DNA of 64,000 nucleotides from Thermocatellispora tengchongensis. GTDB taxonomy: Bacteria > Actinomycetota > Actinomycetes > Streptosporangiales > Streptosporangiaceae. Positions 1 through 8,423 of this stretch are shown piece by piece. The translations under genes were made by a program, and so were the position numbers. The DNA is taken from contig NZ_JACHGN010000004.1 of assembly GCF_014202315.1 (NCBI RefSeq), forward strand, positions 496,001 to 560,000. Reading direction: 5' to 3'. A model generated the notes under the pieces. It saw only the letters and a program-made list of their open reading frames with translations. It was not told where the DNA came from and made no database searches. Position 1 is the first letter of the stretch. Each line of letters opens with the position of its first letter.

Positions 1-924
1 GAGCATCTGCTTGAAGATCACCCGGTTCTGCACGTGCTCGCCGGTGGCGACCCGGATCGGCGCGATGGCGCGGGCGATCTCGGCGTGGCCGAGCACGTCG
101 TCGGGGCTGGTCGGCTCCTCCACCCACCACGGGTCGAACTCGGCCAGCTCGCGCACCCAGGCGATGGCGGCGCCGACGTCCCAGCGCTGGTTGGCGTCGA
201 TCGCGATGGGAAACCCCGGGCCGCACACCTCGCGGGCGATCCGCAGCCTGCGCCGGTCGTCTCCCAGATCGGCCCCCACCTTCAGCTTGATCATCGGGAA
301 GCCGTCGGCCAGCGCCTGCGCGCACAGGCGGCGCAGCTTGTCATCGGAGTAGCCGAGCCAGCCCGGGGAGGTGGCGTACGCCGGGTAGCCGTGCCGCCGG
401 AGGCGTTCGATCCGGTCCGCGCGGCCCGGCTCGGCCGCGCGCAGGATGTCCAGGGCGTCCTGGCGGGTCAGCGCGTCGGACAGGTAGCGCAGGTCGAGCA
501 GCTCCACGAGCTGTTCCGGGGACATCTCCGCCAGCAGCAGCCACAGCGGCAGCCCCGCCCGCCTGGCCTTCAGGTCCCACAGGGCGTTGACGACCGCGCC
601 GACGGCCATGTGCATGACGCCCTTCTCCGGCCCGAGCCAGCGAAGCTGCGAGTCGCCGATCATCTCCCGGTAGCGGGCGCCCATGTCCTCGGCGTCGCGC
701 CCGAGCACGTACGGCTCCAGCGCCCGGATCGCGGCGGTCTGCACGTCGTTGCCGCGTCCGATGGTGAAGGCGAACCCGTGCCCCTCGGCACCGTCGTCGG
801 TGCGCAGCACCACGTAGGAGGCGGAGTAGTCGGGGTCGGGGTTCATCGCGTCGGACCCGGCGCGCTCCCGCGAGGTGGGGAAGCGGATGTCATGGGTCTC
901 CATCGCGACGATCCGGTAGGGCAC
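1..924 (-). CDS. L-fuconate dehydratase, enolase superfamily (3' part outside the window)
   Basis: Enolase-superfamily dehydratase that converts L-fuconate to 2-keto-3-deoxy-L-fuconate in cytoplasmic fucose catabolism. The visible 308 residues contain DIRFPTS and [11 protein letters not shown] near the N-terminus, the TIGRGN segment, the catalytic-barrel KLKVG, the metal-ligand regions DANQRW and EEPTSPDD, and [10 protein letters not shown]. This set is characteristic of the FucD/ENOSF1 group rather than general mandelate racemases. The GTG start at 924 is chosen because a GGAGG lies 8 nt upstream; in-frame ATGs at 945 and 903 are alternatives. The gene runs off the left edge, so the C-terminus and downstream partners are not seen. 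A near-palindrome just upstream may be its operator. Confidence 0.9.
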   Translation of the reverse strand, partial: MPYRIVAMETHDIRFPTSRERAGSDAMNPDPDYSASYVVLRTDDGAEGHGFAFTIGRGNDVQTAAIRALEPYVLGRDAEDMGARYREMIGDSQLRWLGPEKGVMHMAVGAVVNALWDLKARRAGLPLWLLLAEMSPEQLVELLDLRYLSDALTRQDALDILRAAEPGRADRIERLRRHGYPAYATSPGWLGYSDDKLRRLCAQALADGFPMIKLKVGADLGDDRRRLRIAREVCGPGFPIAIDANQRWDVGAAIAWVRELAEFDPWWVEEPTSPDDVLGHAEIARAIAPIRVATGEHVQNRVIFKQML

Positions 925-942
925 CGCGGCCACCTCCGGCAG

Positions 943-960
943 CATACATCGGATGATATG
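943..960. promoter_or_regulatory. Candidate operator upstream of the fuconate dehydratase gene
   Basis: The sequence CATACATCGGATGATATG is an imperfect palindrome (ATACATC against GATG-ATAT). It overlaps the 5' end of the leftward dehydratase gene. A similar half, ATCGGATGT, lies near 1037-1045. GntR-type regulators of sugar-acid genes often bind such ATACATC/GATGTAT palindromes; the assignment here is inference. Confidence 0.35.
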
Positions 961-1140
961 TCGCGATAGTGATCGATATAGCGGCTCCTGTCAAGATGCG
1001 ACATGCTGATTCGGCCGTAGCGGACACTTCAGAGATCGGATGTCCTCGCTTCACCACCCCTCCACCCGGGGCGGCCTTATACGATCATGAACGTCAGGGG
1101 GCGGCGACACGACCGCCTTGACGTAAGCTCGGACAAGTAA

Positions 1141-1154
1141 TAGAACACGTTCTA
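1141..1154. promoter_or_regulatory. KstR-type operator upstream of the P450 gene
   Basis: TAGAACACGTTCTA has two perfect 6-bp arms around a 2-nt spacer. It matches the published KstR consensus TNNAACNNGTTNNA at every fixed position. KstR is the TetR-family repressor of upper cholesterol catabolism in mycolic-acid actinobacteria. The site lies 64 nt before the P450 start, where a repressor would block initiation. That a KstR orthologue acts here is inference. Confidence 0.65.
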
Positions 1155-1218
1155 GATACGCCACAACCAAACGCTCGCTCAAATACATGGTCCATATCCC
1201 GGCGGAGGTATCCCGATC

Positions 1219-2433
1219 ATGAATCCTTCGGACATCGACCTCGTCGACCAGGATCGGTACGCCACCGCCGGCGCCCCGCACGAGCAGTTCACGTGGCTGC
1301 GCGCGAACGCGCCGGTGTTCCGGCACAAGGGCGACGACGAGCGCGGCTGGCCCGGCTTCTGGGCGGTGACCCGGCACGAGGACGTCGTGCACGTGTCGCG
1401 GAACTCCGACCTGTTCTCCTCCGCCCGCCGGCTCGCGCTGTTCAACGAGATGCCCGAGGAACAGCGCGCGCTCCAGCGGATGATGATGCTCAACCAGGAC
1501 CCGCCGGAGCACACCCGCCGCCGCTCCCTGGTCAACCGGGGCTTCACCCCGCGCGCGATCGGCGCGCTGGAGCAGCACATCCGCGAGATCTGCGAGAGCC
1601 TGCTGGACGAGGCCGCCGCCCTGCCCGAAGTGGACTTCGTCCGCGACATCGCCGCGCCCCTCCCCCTGTACGTGATCTGCGAACTGCTGGGCGCGCCGGT
1701 CGAGGACCGCGACAAGATCTTCGCCTGGTCCAACCGCATGATCGGCTCGGAGGACCCCGACTTCGCCACGAGCCCCGAGGAGGGCCAGGCGGCGGCGATG
1801 GAGGTCTACGCGTACGCCAACCAGCTCGCCGCCCTACGCCGCGAGAACCCGCGCGACGACATCGTCACCAAGCTCCTCCAGCCCGACGACAACGGCGAGA
1901 CGCTGAGCGAGGACGAGTTCGACCTGTTCGTGCTGCTCCTGGTGGTGGCGGGCAACGAGACCACCCGCAACGCGGCCTCCGGCGGCATGCTCGCCCTGTT
2001 CGAGCACCCCGAGCAGTGGCGCCTGCTGACCGAGGACCCCTCACGCGCCCGCACCGCCGCGGACGAGATCGTCCGCTGGGTCTCCCCGGTCAACCTCTTC
2101 CGCCGCACCGCCACCGCCGACACCGTCCTGGGCGGCCAGAAGGTCAGCGAGGGCGACAAGGTCGTGGTCTTCTACTCCTCCGCCAACCGCGACGAGTCCG
2201 TCTTCACCGACCCCTTCACCTTCGACATCACCCGCGACCCCAACCCGCACATCGGCTTCGGCGGCGGCGGCGCCCACTTCTGCCTCGGCAACCACCTCGC
2301 CAAGCTGGAACTCCGCGTCCTGTTCGAAACCCTGGCCCGCCGCTTCCCCGGCCTCCGCCAGACCGGCGAGGCCCGCCGCCTGCGCTCCAACTTCATCAAC
2401 GGCATCAAGGACCTCCCGGTCGCCCTCTCCTGA
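1219..2433 (+). CDS. Cytochrome P450, steroid-type monooxygenase candidate (CYP125/CYP142-like)
   Basis: Soluble bacterial class-I P450 of 404 residues, the usual length. The I-helix oxygen-activation motif AGNETT is at 244-249, the K-helix E-I-V-R is at 283-286, and the heme-binding segment FGGGGAHFCLG has its ligand Cys at 355. It would accept electrons from a ferredoxin; a 3Fe-4S ferredoxin gene occurs at 18598. The ATG at 1219 follows a GGAGG at about 1204. The N-terminal region (WPGFWAVTRHEDVVHVSR) and the QDPPEHTRRR stretch resemble steroid and branched-chain hydroxylating CYP124/125/142 enzymes. The KstR-like box upstream supports steroid side-chain oxidation, but substrate assignment is inference. 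A hairpin terminator follows. Confidence 0.85.
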   Translation: MNPSDIDLVDQDRYATAGAPHEQFTWLRANAPVFRHKGDDERGWPGFWAVTRHEDVVHVSRNSDLFSSARRLALFNEMPEEQRALQRMMMLNQDPPEHTRRRSLVNRGFTPRAIGALEQHIREICESLLDEAAALPEVDFVRDIAAPLPLYVICELLGAPVEDRDKIFAWSNRMIGSEDPDFATSPEEGQAAAMEVYAYANQLAALRRENPRDDIVTKLLQPDDNGETLSEDEFDLFVLLLVVAGNETTRNAASGGMLALFEHPEQWRLLTEDPSRARTAADEIVRWVSPVNLFRRTATADTVLGGQKVSEGDKVVVFYSSANRDESVFTDPFTFDITRDPNPHIGFGGGGAHFCLGNHLAKLELRVLFETLARRFPGLRQTGEARRLRSNFINGIKDLPVALS

Positions 2434-2450
2434 CGGCCCGCCCCCTTTCC

Positions 2451-2475
2451 CGGCCCCTCCCCAACGGAGGGGCCG
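2451..2475 (+). terminator. Hairpin terminator after the P450 gene
   Basis: A 10-bp perfect stem, CGGCCCCTCC with GGAGGGGCCG, encloses a 5-nt loop 18 nt after the P450 stop codon. No strong T-tract follows, as is common in actinobacteria. Confidence 0.7.
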
Positions 2476-2693
2476 TTGCCATTTCCCGCCTCCGGACGGG
2501 AAACACCGGCCCAGCGAGCGAGCCCGCCCGCCCCGGCGCACCCCCGGCACGCACACGCCCGCAGGTATGCACTCCGTACGCAGCACACGCTCCGTACGCA
2601 CGCATGCGCCCCGCACCCACGCATCCCCCCGACATACGTAGGCGCGTAAAGAATCGCGCGACCGGAGACCGCCACAGACCCCACGAATACTAC

Positions 2694-2731
2694 TTGACGA
2701 CCGAGAGCAAGTACTTGCTATTGTCCGTCAA
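2694..2731 (+). promoter_or_regulatory. Promoter with KstR2-like palindrome for the HTH protein/hydrolase pair
   Basis: A TTGACG at 2694-2699 and an extended -10, TGCTATTGT (2716-2724), would place the transcript start at or next to the GTG at 2732, giving a leaderless mRNA. Between them AGCAAGTACTTGCT (2706-2719) is a perfect 14-bp palindrome. It matches the KstR2 consensus ANCAAGNNCTTGNT. A wider pair, TTGACG and CGTCAA, flanks it. A repressor here would block polymerase directly. Confidence 0.55.
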
Positions 2732-3220
2732 GTGAGTACGAGCGAGCATGTCGCCTTGGCCCGTGAGCTGTTCACCTTGATCGAGCGGCGGATCGTCGAT
2801 CCGCTGGAGATCCTGTTCGGCTCGGACGAGCAGGTGGGCCCGGTCAGGGAGCGACTGCGGATCGAGGCCGAGGTGTGGGCCGCGCAGTTGCTGGGACGCG
2901 ACGACAGGCTCGCGGTGCGCACGGCAGCGCGGTTGATCGCGGCGGTCTTCCCCGGGGACGGCCCGTTCGATCCTCCCGACGAGTGGTGGCGCACCGCCTT
3001 CGGCAGGGCGGTGGCCAGACGCGCGGGCCACCCGGGCAAGGACGCGGTGTCGTTCGCCACGGCGGGGGCGATGCTCGGCATCACCCGGCAGGGAGTTCAC
3101 GACCTCGTCAAACGCGCGAAGCTCGACCGGCATCCCGACGGCGGGGTGACCACGGAGTCGATACGCGAACGGCTGAATCAACCTCAGGAGCGTTATGCCG
3201 CACGACATGACCATCGCTGA
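2732..3220 (+). CDS. Small HTH-containing protein, probable regulator
   Basis: Protein of 162 residues with no family I can name. The C-terminal third contains a helix-turn-helix-like stretch, AGAMLGITRQGVHDLVKRA (about residues 110-128), like MerR/Xre-type recognition helices. The N-terminal part is a charged helical domain. The GTG start coincides with the predicted transcript start, so translation would be leaderless. It overlaps the following hydrolase gene by 26 nt, so the two are very likely co-transcribed and translationally coupled. The palindrome in its promoter could be bound by this protein or by a TetR-type repressor elsewhere. Function as a DNA-binding regulator is inference. Confidence 0.65.
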   Translation: MSTSEHVALARELFTLIERRIVDPLEILFGSDEQVGPVRERLRIEAEVWAAQLLGRDDRLAVRTAARLIAAVFPGDGPFDPPDEWWRTAFGRAVARRAGHPGKDAVSFATAGAMLGITRQGVHDLVKRAKLDRHPDGGVTTESIRERLNQPQERYAARHDHR

Positions 3221-4046
3221 CCACGAGATCCCCCTCGCGGTACGGGACTACGGCGGGGACGGCGAACCCGTGCTCCTCCTCCACGGACTGGGCGGCACCC
3301 TGGAGGCATGGGACGCCCTGGAGCTCGAAGGCCACCGCGCCGTGGCCATGGACCTGCGGGGCCACGGCCTGTCGGGCGACGGGCCGTGGGAATGGGACCG
3401 GGTCCTGGACGACATCGAGGCCGTGGTGCGGCATCTCGGCCTCGGCGTCCCGGCCGTCGCCGGGCACTCGCTCGGCGGAATGCTCGCCGTGCTGTGGGCC
3501 CGGCGCCACCCGGAATGCCCGGCCATCGTCAACCTCGACGGGTTGCGCTCGGCCGAGAACGACCCGGACAACTATCCCGGGATGGACCCGGCCGCACGGG
3601 ACCAGGAGCTGGCGAAGCTCAAGGCCATGTTCGACGCCCAGGCCGCGAGCATGGGCCGGCCACTCCCCGCCGAGCTTCAGGCGATGTTCCCCAAGCGGGC
3701 TCTCACCGAGAAGGACGGCGAAACGTACGCGCGGCCGGACGCGGAACTCCTCCAAGCCGTGCGCTACACACCGGAGTTCCGCGACACGATCCCGCTGCTG
3801 CGTCAGGTCACCTGTGCCGCACTGGTCGTGATCCCGACCCAGGACCCGCCGGGGATGTCGGGCGGGGAGCTGATGGAGGCGTTCCGGAGAGGCGTACGCC
3901 GCGACCTGGCCGGCATGCCGGCCAACGTCCAGGTCGAGGAGCTGGACGCCAGCCACAACATGCTCGCCGAGCAGCCGAAGGCGGTCGCCGCGCTCGTCAC
4001 CGGCTTCCTCGCCGCGAACCGTCCGGGCACCGCGCCGTCGGCGTGA
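3195..4046 (+). CDS. Alpha/beta-fold hydrolase
   Basis: Hydrolase of 283 residues, cytoplasmic, with no signal peptide. The oxyanion motif LLLHGLGG lies near residue 28 and the nucleophile elbow GHSLGG places the catalytic Ser at 92. An acidic residue and the late His (DASHNM) fit a Ser-Asp-His triad. The ATG at 3195 is preceded by AGGAG at 6 nt spacing; an in-frame ATG at 3207 is less well placed. The gene starts inside the preceding HTH gene. The substrate is unknown; esters, lactones or meta-cleavage products are all possible. The KstR2-like operator hints at steroid-related catabolism only by association. Confidence 0.8.
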   Translation: MPHDMTIADHEIPLAVRDYGGDGEPVLLLHGLGGTLEAWDALELEGHRAVAMDLRGHGLSGDGPWEWDRVLDDIEAVVRHLGLGVPAVAGHSLGGMLAVLWARRHPECPAIVNLDGLRSAENDPDNYPGMDPAARDQELAKLKAMFDAQAASMGRPLPAELQAMFPKRALTEKDGETYARPDAELLQAVRYTPEFRDTIPLLRQVTCAALVVIPTQDPPGMSGGELMEAFRRGVRRDLAGMPANVQVEELDASHNMLAEQPKAVAALVTGFLAANRPGTAPSA

Positions 4047-4085
4047 ACCCGCGCGCTTCCGGAAAGACCACCGCCCCCGGATCGG

Positions 4086-4916
4086 TCACGACCCCGCGGT
4101 GAAGGTGGCGGCGTGCTCGCGCACCCACTGCGCGAACGTCCGCGGCGGCCTGCCCGTGACCTCCTCGACCGTCGGCTGCACGGTGTAGCCGACGGCCGGC
4201 GGGTTCGTACTGATCATCAGGAACCAGTCGATGGTCTCGTCGTCGTAGCCGCTCTCCCGCCACAGGGCGACGCGCTCGTCCTGGGAGAGCTCGATGTACT
4301 TGATCTCACGGCCCAGCACCTCGCCGATGATCCGCACCTTGTCGGGCACGGTCAGCGCCTGCGGCCCGGTCAGGAAGTACTCCTTGCCCGCGTGGCCGTC
4401 GGAGGTCAGCGCGACGGCGGCCACACCGGCGATGTCGGCCTCGTGCACCATGGCGCTCCTGGACTCGGGGAACGCCTCGCGTACGACGCCCTCCTCCCGG
4501 ATGGACGGGGCCCACTCCAGGGCGTTGGACATGAACTCCACCGGCGACAGGTACGTCCACTCCAGCCCACCGGCCTCGACGGCCCGCTCCAGCGGCCCCT
4601 TCTCGATGTCGCCCCGGAGCACCGTCACCTTGCGCACCCCCGCCTGCTCGGCCAGGCGCACAATCTCTTCGGCGTGGGCCAGAGGCGCGTAGTCGTCCCC
4701 GGCGAAGCAGATCAGGTGAGCGGCGGTGACGTTCTCGAACGCCGCGGCCAGCCCGGCCGGCTCGGCCAGATCGCCGGCGACGACCTCCACACCCTCGGGC
4801 AGATCCGCCTTGGCGGGGTTGCGAGTAAGGGCACGCACCTCGTGCCCGCCGGCATGAAGCTGCTCGACAAGAGCACGGCCGACTGTGCCGGTGGCACCGG
4901 TCACGAGAACGGGCAT
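4086..4916 (-). CDS. NmrA-family NAD(P)-binding atypical SDR
   Basis: Protein of 276 residues with the N-terminal Rossmann motif GATGTVG (residues 7-13). The rest has the NmrA/HSCARG-like layout: GDLAEP dinucleotide-specificity loop, YLSPVEFM region and a C-terminal NPPAVGYTVQPTVEEVTG segment. It lacks the classical YxxxK pair. Such proteins act as NAD(P)H sensors or quinone/nitrile-type reductases. The ATG has AAGGAG upstream. It converges on the hydrolase gene with a 39-nt gap and appears to be a single-gene unit. Confidence 0.8.
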   Translation of the reverse strand: MPVLVTGATGTVGRALVEQLHAGGHEVRALTRNPAKADLPEGVEVVAGDLAEPAGLAAAFENVTAAHLICFAGDDYAPLAHAEEIVRLAEQAGVRKVTVLRGDIEKGPLERAVEAGGLEWTYLSPVEFMSNALEWAPSIREEGVVREAFPESRSAMVHEADIAGVAAVALTSDGHAGKEYFLTGPQALTVPDKVRIIGEVLGREIKYIELSQDERVALWRESGYDDETIDWFLMISTNPPAVGYTVQPTVEEVTGRPPRTFAQWVREHAATFTAGS

Positions 4917-5121
4917 AGGGATCTCCTTCGGTTCGGGACTCTGTCAGCGAGGCCCCACGCTAGGCACGAACGCGGCCACCCCCGGGCCGCGATTCACCAC
5001 GCTTCATCGCAATCCCCCGAACCCGAAACCCGAAGTCCCCCGAAGCCGAATACGGGAAGCCCCGCAGACCCCCCGCCGCACGTCCCCCACCCGCCGTACG
5101 CCGCCCGCCGAATCCGCAAAG

Positions 5122-5319
5122 TCACCGCTTGTTACGAAACCACGGGCCTTCGTTCAGCCAGATGACCCCGGCGAAGATCAGCCCCATGACACCGGCGATG
5201 ATCACACCGGTCGCGATCTGAAGGTTCACGGGACGCAGCACAATGCCGACCACCAGCAGCAGCGCACCCAAACTCAAGGACCAGATGAGAATCCTCTTGT
5301 CGAGGCCCGTCACGTTCAC
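5122..5319 (-). CDS. Small two-helix membrane protein
   Basis: Protein of 65 residues with two hydrophobic segments (about 10-28 and 34-54), a short positively charged turn with RPVN between them, and a basic C-terminus WFRNKR. This suggests a small integral membrane protein. The GTG at 5319 has a weak TTGGA site; the GTG two codons later is better spaced. No function can be assigned. It stands alone at the edge of the non-coding repeat region. Confidence 0.6.
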   Translation of the reverse strand: MNVTGLDKRILIWSLSLGALLLVVGIVLRPVNLQIATGVIIAGVMGLIFAGVIWLNEGPWFRNKR

Positions 5320-5344
5320 TCCAATCGCCCAGCCGTGACGGGTC

Positions 5345-6755
5345 TCACCCTAGTGGTGATCGCCTCACACCGGCCGAACCCAGGCACACACGGGCAGCCA
5401 AGGCAGCCCGGCACCGGCACGGCGGGTACTGGCACGGGCTGCACGGCACGCAAGGGGGCGGGCGGACTGCGCGGCCGGGCTCACTGCGCTCGGCGCGGTC
5501 CAGCCCGGCATGCGGGGCGACCCAGCTCGCTCTGGCGTGGCCCGGCGCGGCACGGCCGACATGGCCCAGCTCGCCGCAGCCCGGCTCAACACGGCCCGCC
5601 TGGCTCCACACGGCGCGGCCTGCCTCGGCCGCCGGGCCCTGCATAGCGCGGCATAGCCCGGCACGCGGCCCGGTTTGCCGTGACATGTCCTGTCTCGGCC
5701 CGGTTTGGCACGGCACCGCCCTGCCGAGGGCGCGGCACCGCCCGCTCGGCACGACCAGCACGCGCGGGTACAGGCGGCACCGCCCGGCGGGCACCGGCAC
5801 GGGGTAAGAGGACCGGGGGGTACCCCGGACACGGGCGAACACAGCGGGCACGGGCCGGCCCGCCAGCACGGCGGGCCACGGCAAGCACGGCGGGGCACGG
5901 CAAGCACAGCCGGGCACTGCCGCACGGTCCGGCATGCATACGGCGTACACGGGAGGGCGCGGCGGCCGATCGGTGCGGGCACTGCTTGAGGACTGTCGGT
6001 CGCTCCGGCTTCACGAGCTTCCCCGCCCTGACTGGGCACCGACTGTCGCCCATCGCGGCCCGGCGCGGCGGCTCCGCGAGGGACGCGGCGCTGCGCGGCC
6101 GGGCTCACTGCGCTCGGCGCGGTCCAGCGCGGCAGGCGGGGCCGACCCGGCTCGCCATGGCGCGGGGCGGCGGGGCGGGGCGCGGCCGACACGGCCCGCC
6201 TCACCACAGCCCAGCTCGGCACGGTCCGCCCTGCCTCGGCCGCCGGGCCCTGCATAGCGCGGCATAGCCCGGCACGGCATAGCCCAGCACGGCACGGGCA
6301 TAGCCCGGCACGCGCCCCGGTTTGCCGTGACATGGCCTGCCTCGGCCCGGTTTGGCGCGGACCGCCCGCCGAGGGCGCGGCACCGCCCGCTCGGCACGAC
6401 CCAGCACGTGCGGGCACAGGCGGACACAGCCCGCGCGGCACTACCAGCACGCGCGGGCACAGGCGGGCACCGCTCGGCGGGCACTGGCACGGGCGAATAT
6501 GGGAAGACCCATACGTACACCCCGACACGGCCGGCACCGGAGGGCACCCGGACACGGGCCGACCCCGCCGTGCACGGATGGACACCGGCACGCGCGAACG
6601 CCGGAGGACCGGGCGCACCCCCGGACACGGGAGGGCACGGGCGGCGACGCGGGCATGGAAGGCACGGACGACATGTGGACGCGGCGGGGGCGGCCGGGTG
6701 CGGGAGGGGCCCTGCGCCGGGATTGCGATCGGGGGGCGGTTCCGTGCCGCCCGGT
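5345..6755. repeat. 1.4-kb low-complexity region with a diverged direct duplication
   Basis: No convincing gene is seen here. The DNA is built from short GGCACGG/CGGCCCG words. A block at about 5465-5830 recurs with indels at about 6090-6510. Exact shared stretches include a 37-nt run at 5468-5504 and 6092-6128, and a run of about 46 nt at 5620-5665 and 6231-6276. The region around GGTTTGCCGTGACATG also recurs. Long open frames exist on both strands only because the sequence lacks A and T; their translations are Ala/Arg/Gly/Pro strings without domain character. Confidence 0.8.
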
Positions 6756-7385
6756 CTATCGGAGGGTCGCCTTGCCTATGACGCAGGGGGAGTTGGGCCT
6801 GGTGCGGCCGTTGATGAGGAAATCGAAGTGGCGGGCTCGGATGATGGTGAAGCCCGCCTTGGTGATGGACTGCTCGGTGTCGCGGGCGAGGTGACAGCCT
6901 GCTCCCTGCAATGGCCAGATCAGGTCGAGGGCGCGCTGCATCCGGGCGAAAGCCGGGCGCGATGAGCGGATGTGTTCGTAGAAGTACAGGTGACCTCCGG
7001 GGCGCAGTACGCGGGCCGCTTCGGCCAGGGAGCGGGGGACGTCGCGGACCGAGCAGAGCACCTGGGAGGCCACGACGGCGTCGACCGAGTCGTCGGGGAG
7101 CGGCAGGTGCTCGGCGAGGCCCTCGCGTACCCGGACGGGGATGGGGGCGTGCGTGGCGGCGTCTTCGGCCAGGGCTCGCAGCCGGGGCTCGGGCTCGATG
7201 GCGATGACCTCGTGCACGGTGGGCGGGTAGTGACGGAAGTTGGCGCCGTGCCCGGCCCCGATCTCCAGGACGCGCCCGCTCGCCTCGGCGAGGAGTTCTC
7301 GCCGATGTTCGAGCGCTCCATGGGCGTCTTCGTAGTCGCTGGCGCGCGGATAGAGCCGCGCGAACAACGGGTGCCGCACCGTCAT
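6756..7385 (-). CDS. Class I SAM-dependent methyltransferase
   Basis: Protein of 209 residues with a Rossmann-type methyltransferase fold. Motif I VLEIGAGHGAN lies near residues 39-49, the acidic end of strand 2 is IAIEPEP, and the motif IV/post-I region LPLPDDSVDAVVAS precedes LRPGGHLYFYEH. It resembles the UbiE/METTL7-like class with a late GCHLARDT segment. The ATG has GAAAGG upstream. It lies 66 nt downstream of the DUF559-type gene on the same strand, so co-transcription is possible. The substrate is unknown. Confidence 0.85.
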   Translation of the reverse strand: MTVRHPLFARLYPRASDYEDAHGALEHRRELLAEASGRVLEIGAGHGANFRHYPPTVHEVIAIEPEPRLRALAEDAATHAPIPVRVREGLAEHLPLPDDSVDAVVASQVLCSVRDVPRSLAEAARVLRPGGHLYFYEHIRSSRPAFARMQRALDLIWPLQGAGCHLARDTEQSITKAGFTIIRARHFDFLINGRTRPNSPCVIGKATLR

Positions 7386-7451
7386 CGTGGTGCCTTTCTT
7401 TCTACTTCATCCCGATGACATCCTTCCGGGTGACGGGGGCCGGCGCGAAGG

Positions 7452-8309
7452 TCAGAACGGCCACAGGGGGCGGTAGCCGGGTCTTCGGGCGGCGCGGATG
7501 TGGGCCTGCACGGTGACCAGGTGGTCTGGGGGCGGGCGCCAGCCTCGGGCGAGGAGGGCGTCGGCCATGTGGCGCAGGTAGGCGGCGACGCGGTACGGGA
7601 TGACGTCGTGGGCGACCGGGATGATCCGCCAGCCCTGTTCGCGGAGGACCGCGCGCCGCTCGTCGTCGCGTTCGCGGTCGCTCGCGGACGAGTGGTGTTC
7701 GCGGCCGTCGTACTCGGTGGCCAACTGGTACTCCTCCCAGGCCAGGTCGAGGTAGCAGATGCGGCCGGCCCCGAGCGGGACGCGCATCTGGGTGCTGGGA
7801 CGCGGCAGGCCCGCGCCGATCAGGCAGAGGCGGAGCCAGGTCTCTCTGGGCGACGCGGCCCCGGGGTCGGCCAGTCGCAGCGCCTCGCGGGCGCGGCGGG
7901 CGTGCCGGGCCGACGGCAGCGCGGCCACGCGGGCCTTCAGGTCGCGCCGCCGTACGCCGTGACCGCGCAGGAACTGGTCCAGCGCGATCACGGCCTCGAC
8001 CCGGTCCAGGCGCACGGCGCAGTCGAGCGCCGTGCGCTCCGGCGTCGTGACGCGCACGCCCCGGCACGTGGTCACATCCTCGGCCGGGATGGGCTCCTCA
8101 CGCACCACCCAGCCGGGAACGTGGGTGCGTGCGGATGGAGTGAGCACGCCCAGCTCCAGGGCGGGGGTGCCGCCCACGCTCGTGCTCACCCCGTGCACGT
8201 ACGCGGCGGTGGCTCCGCACGCCACCGCCCACGGCTCGCGGGCGGTGATCGCACGCGCCTGTGCGAGCAGCGAATCACCGCCGCCGGTCGCGGCCTCGGC
8301 TCCGTTCAT
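7452..8309 (-). CDS. DUF559/PD-(D/E)XK nuclease-like protein with AbiEi-type N-terminus
   Basis: Protein of 285 residues of a common actinobacterial two-domain type. The N-terminal half (TPERTALDCA, about residue 90) resembles the AbiEi-like antitoxin domain found in many such proteins. The C-terminal half resembles Vsr/DUF559 endonucleases: SPRETWLRLCL, then CYLDLAW with an acidic metal ligand, TEYDGREHH, and DDERRAVLREQGWRII. These motifs fit a PD-(D/E)XK core. No partner toxin gene is adjacent, so a toxin-antitoxin role is not supported here. The biological role of the family is not established. Confidence 0.75.
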   Translation of the reverse strand: MNGAEAATGGGDSLLAQARAITAREPWAVACGATAAYVHGVSTSVGGTPALELGVLTPSARTHVPGWVVREEPIPAEDVTTCRGVRVTTPERTALDCAVRLDRVEAVIALDQFLRGHGVRRRDLKARVAALPSARHARRAREALRLADPGAASPRETWLRLCLIGAGLPRPSTQMRVPLGAGRICYLDLAWEEYQLATEYDGREHHSSASDRERDDERRAVLREQGWRIIPVAHDVIPYRVAAYLRHMADALLARGWRPPPDHLVTVQAHIRAARRPGYRPLWPF

Positions 8310-8423
8310 GGGGCAAGGATGACCGGGTGGGAGGGGGTGAGGCGGGGCCGAATGGCGTTCTGTGGACAGCGGCAGGTGGGCGGGCCGGGACGCCTCCGCG
8401 CTGTGGACGAGCGCGGCGCGGAT

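Noticed and set aside
34-969. A plus-strand frame of 311 residues at the left edge
   Set aside because: It lies opposite the clearly recognisable fuconate dehydratase and is rich in His, Val and Arg without motifs.
5365-6618. Open frames up to 417 residues in the low-complexity region
   Set aside because: The translations are repeats of Ala, Arg, Gly, Pro and Cys in both strands and several frames. No frame keeps conserved character between the two repeat copies.
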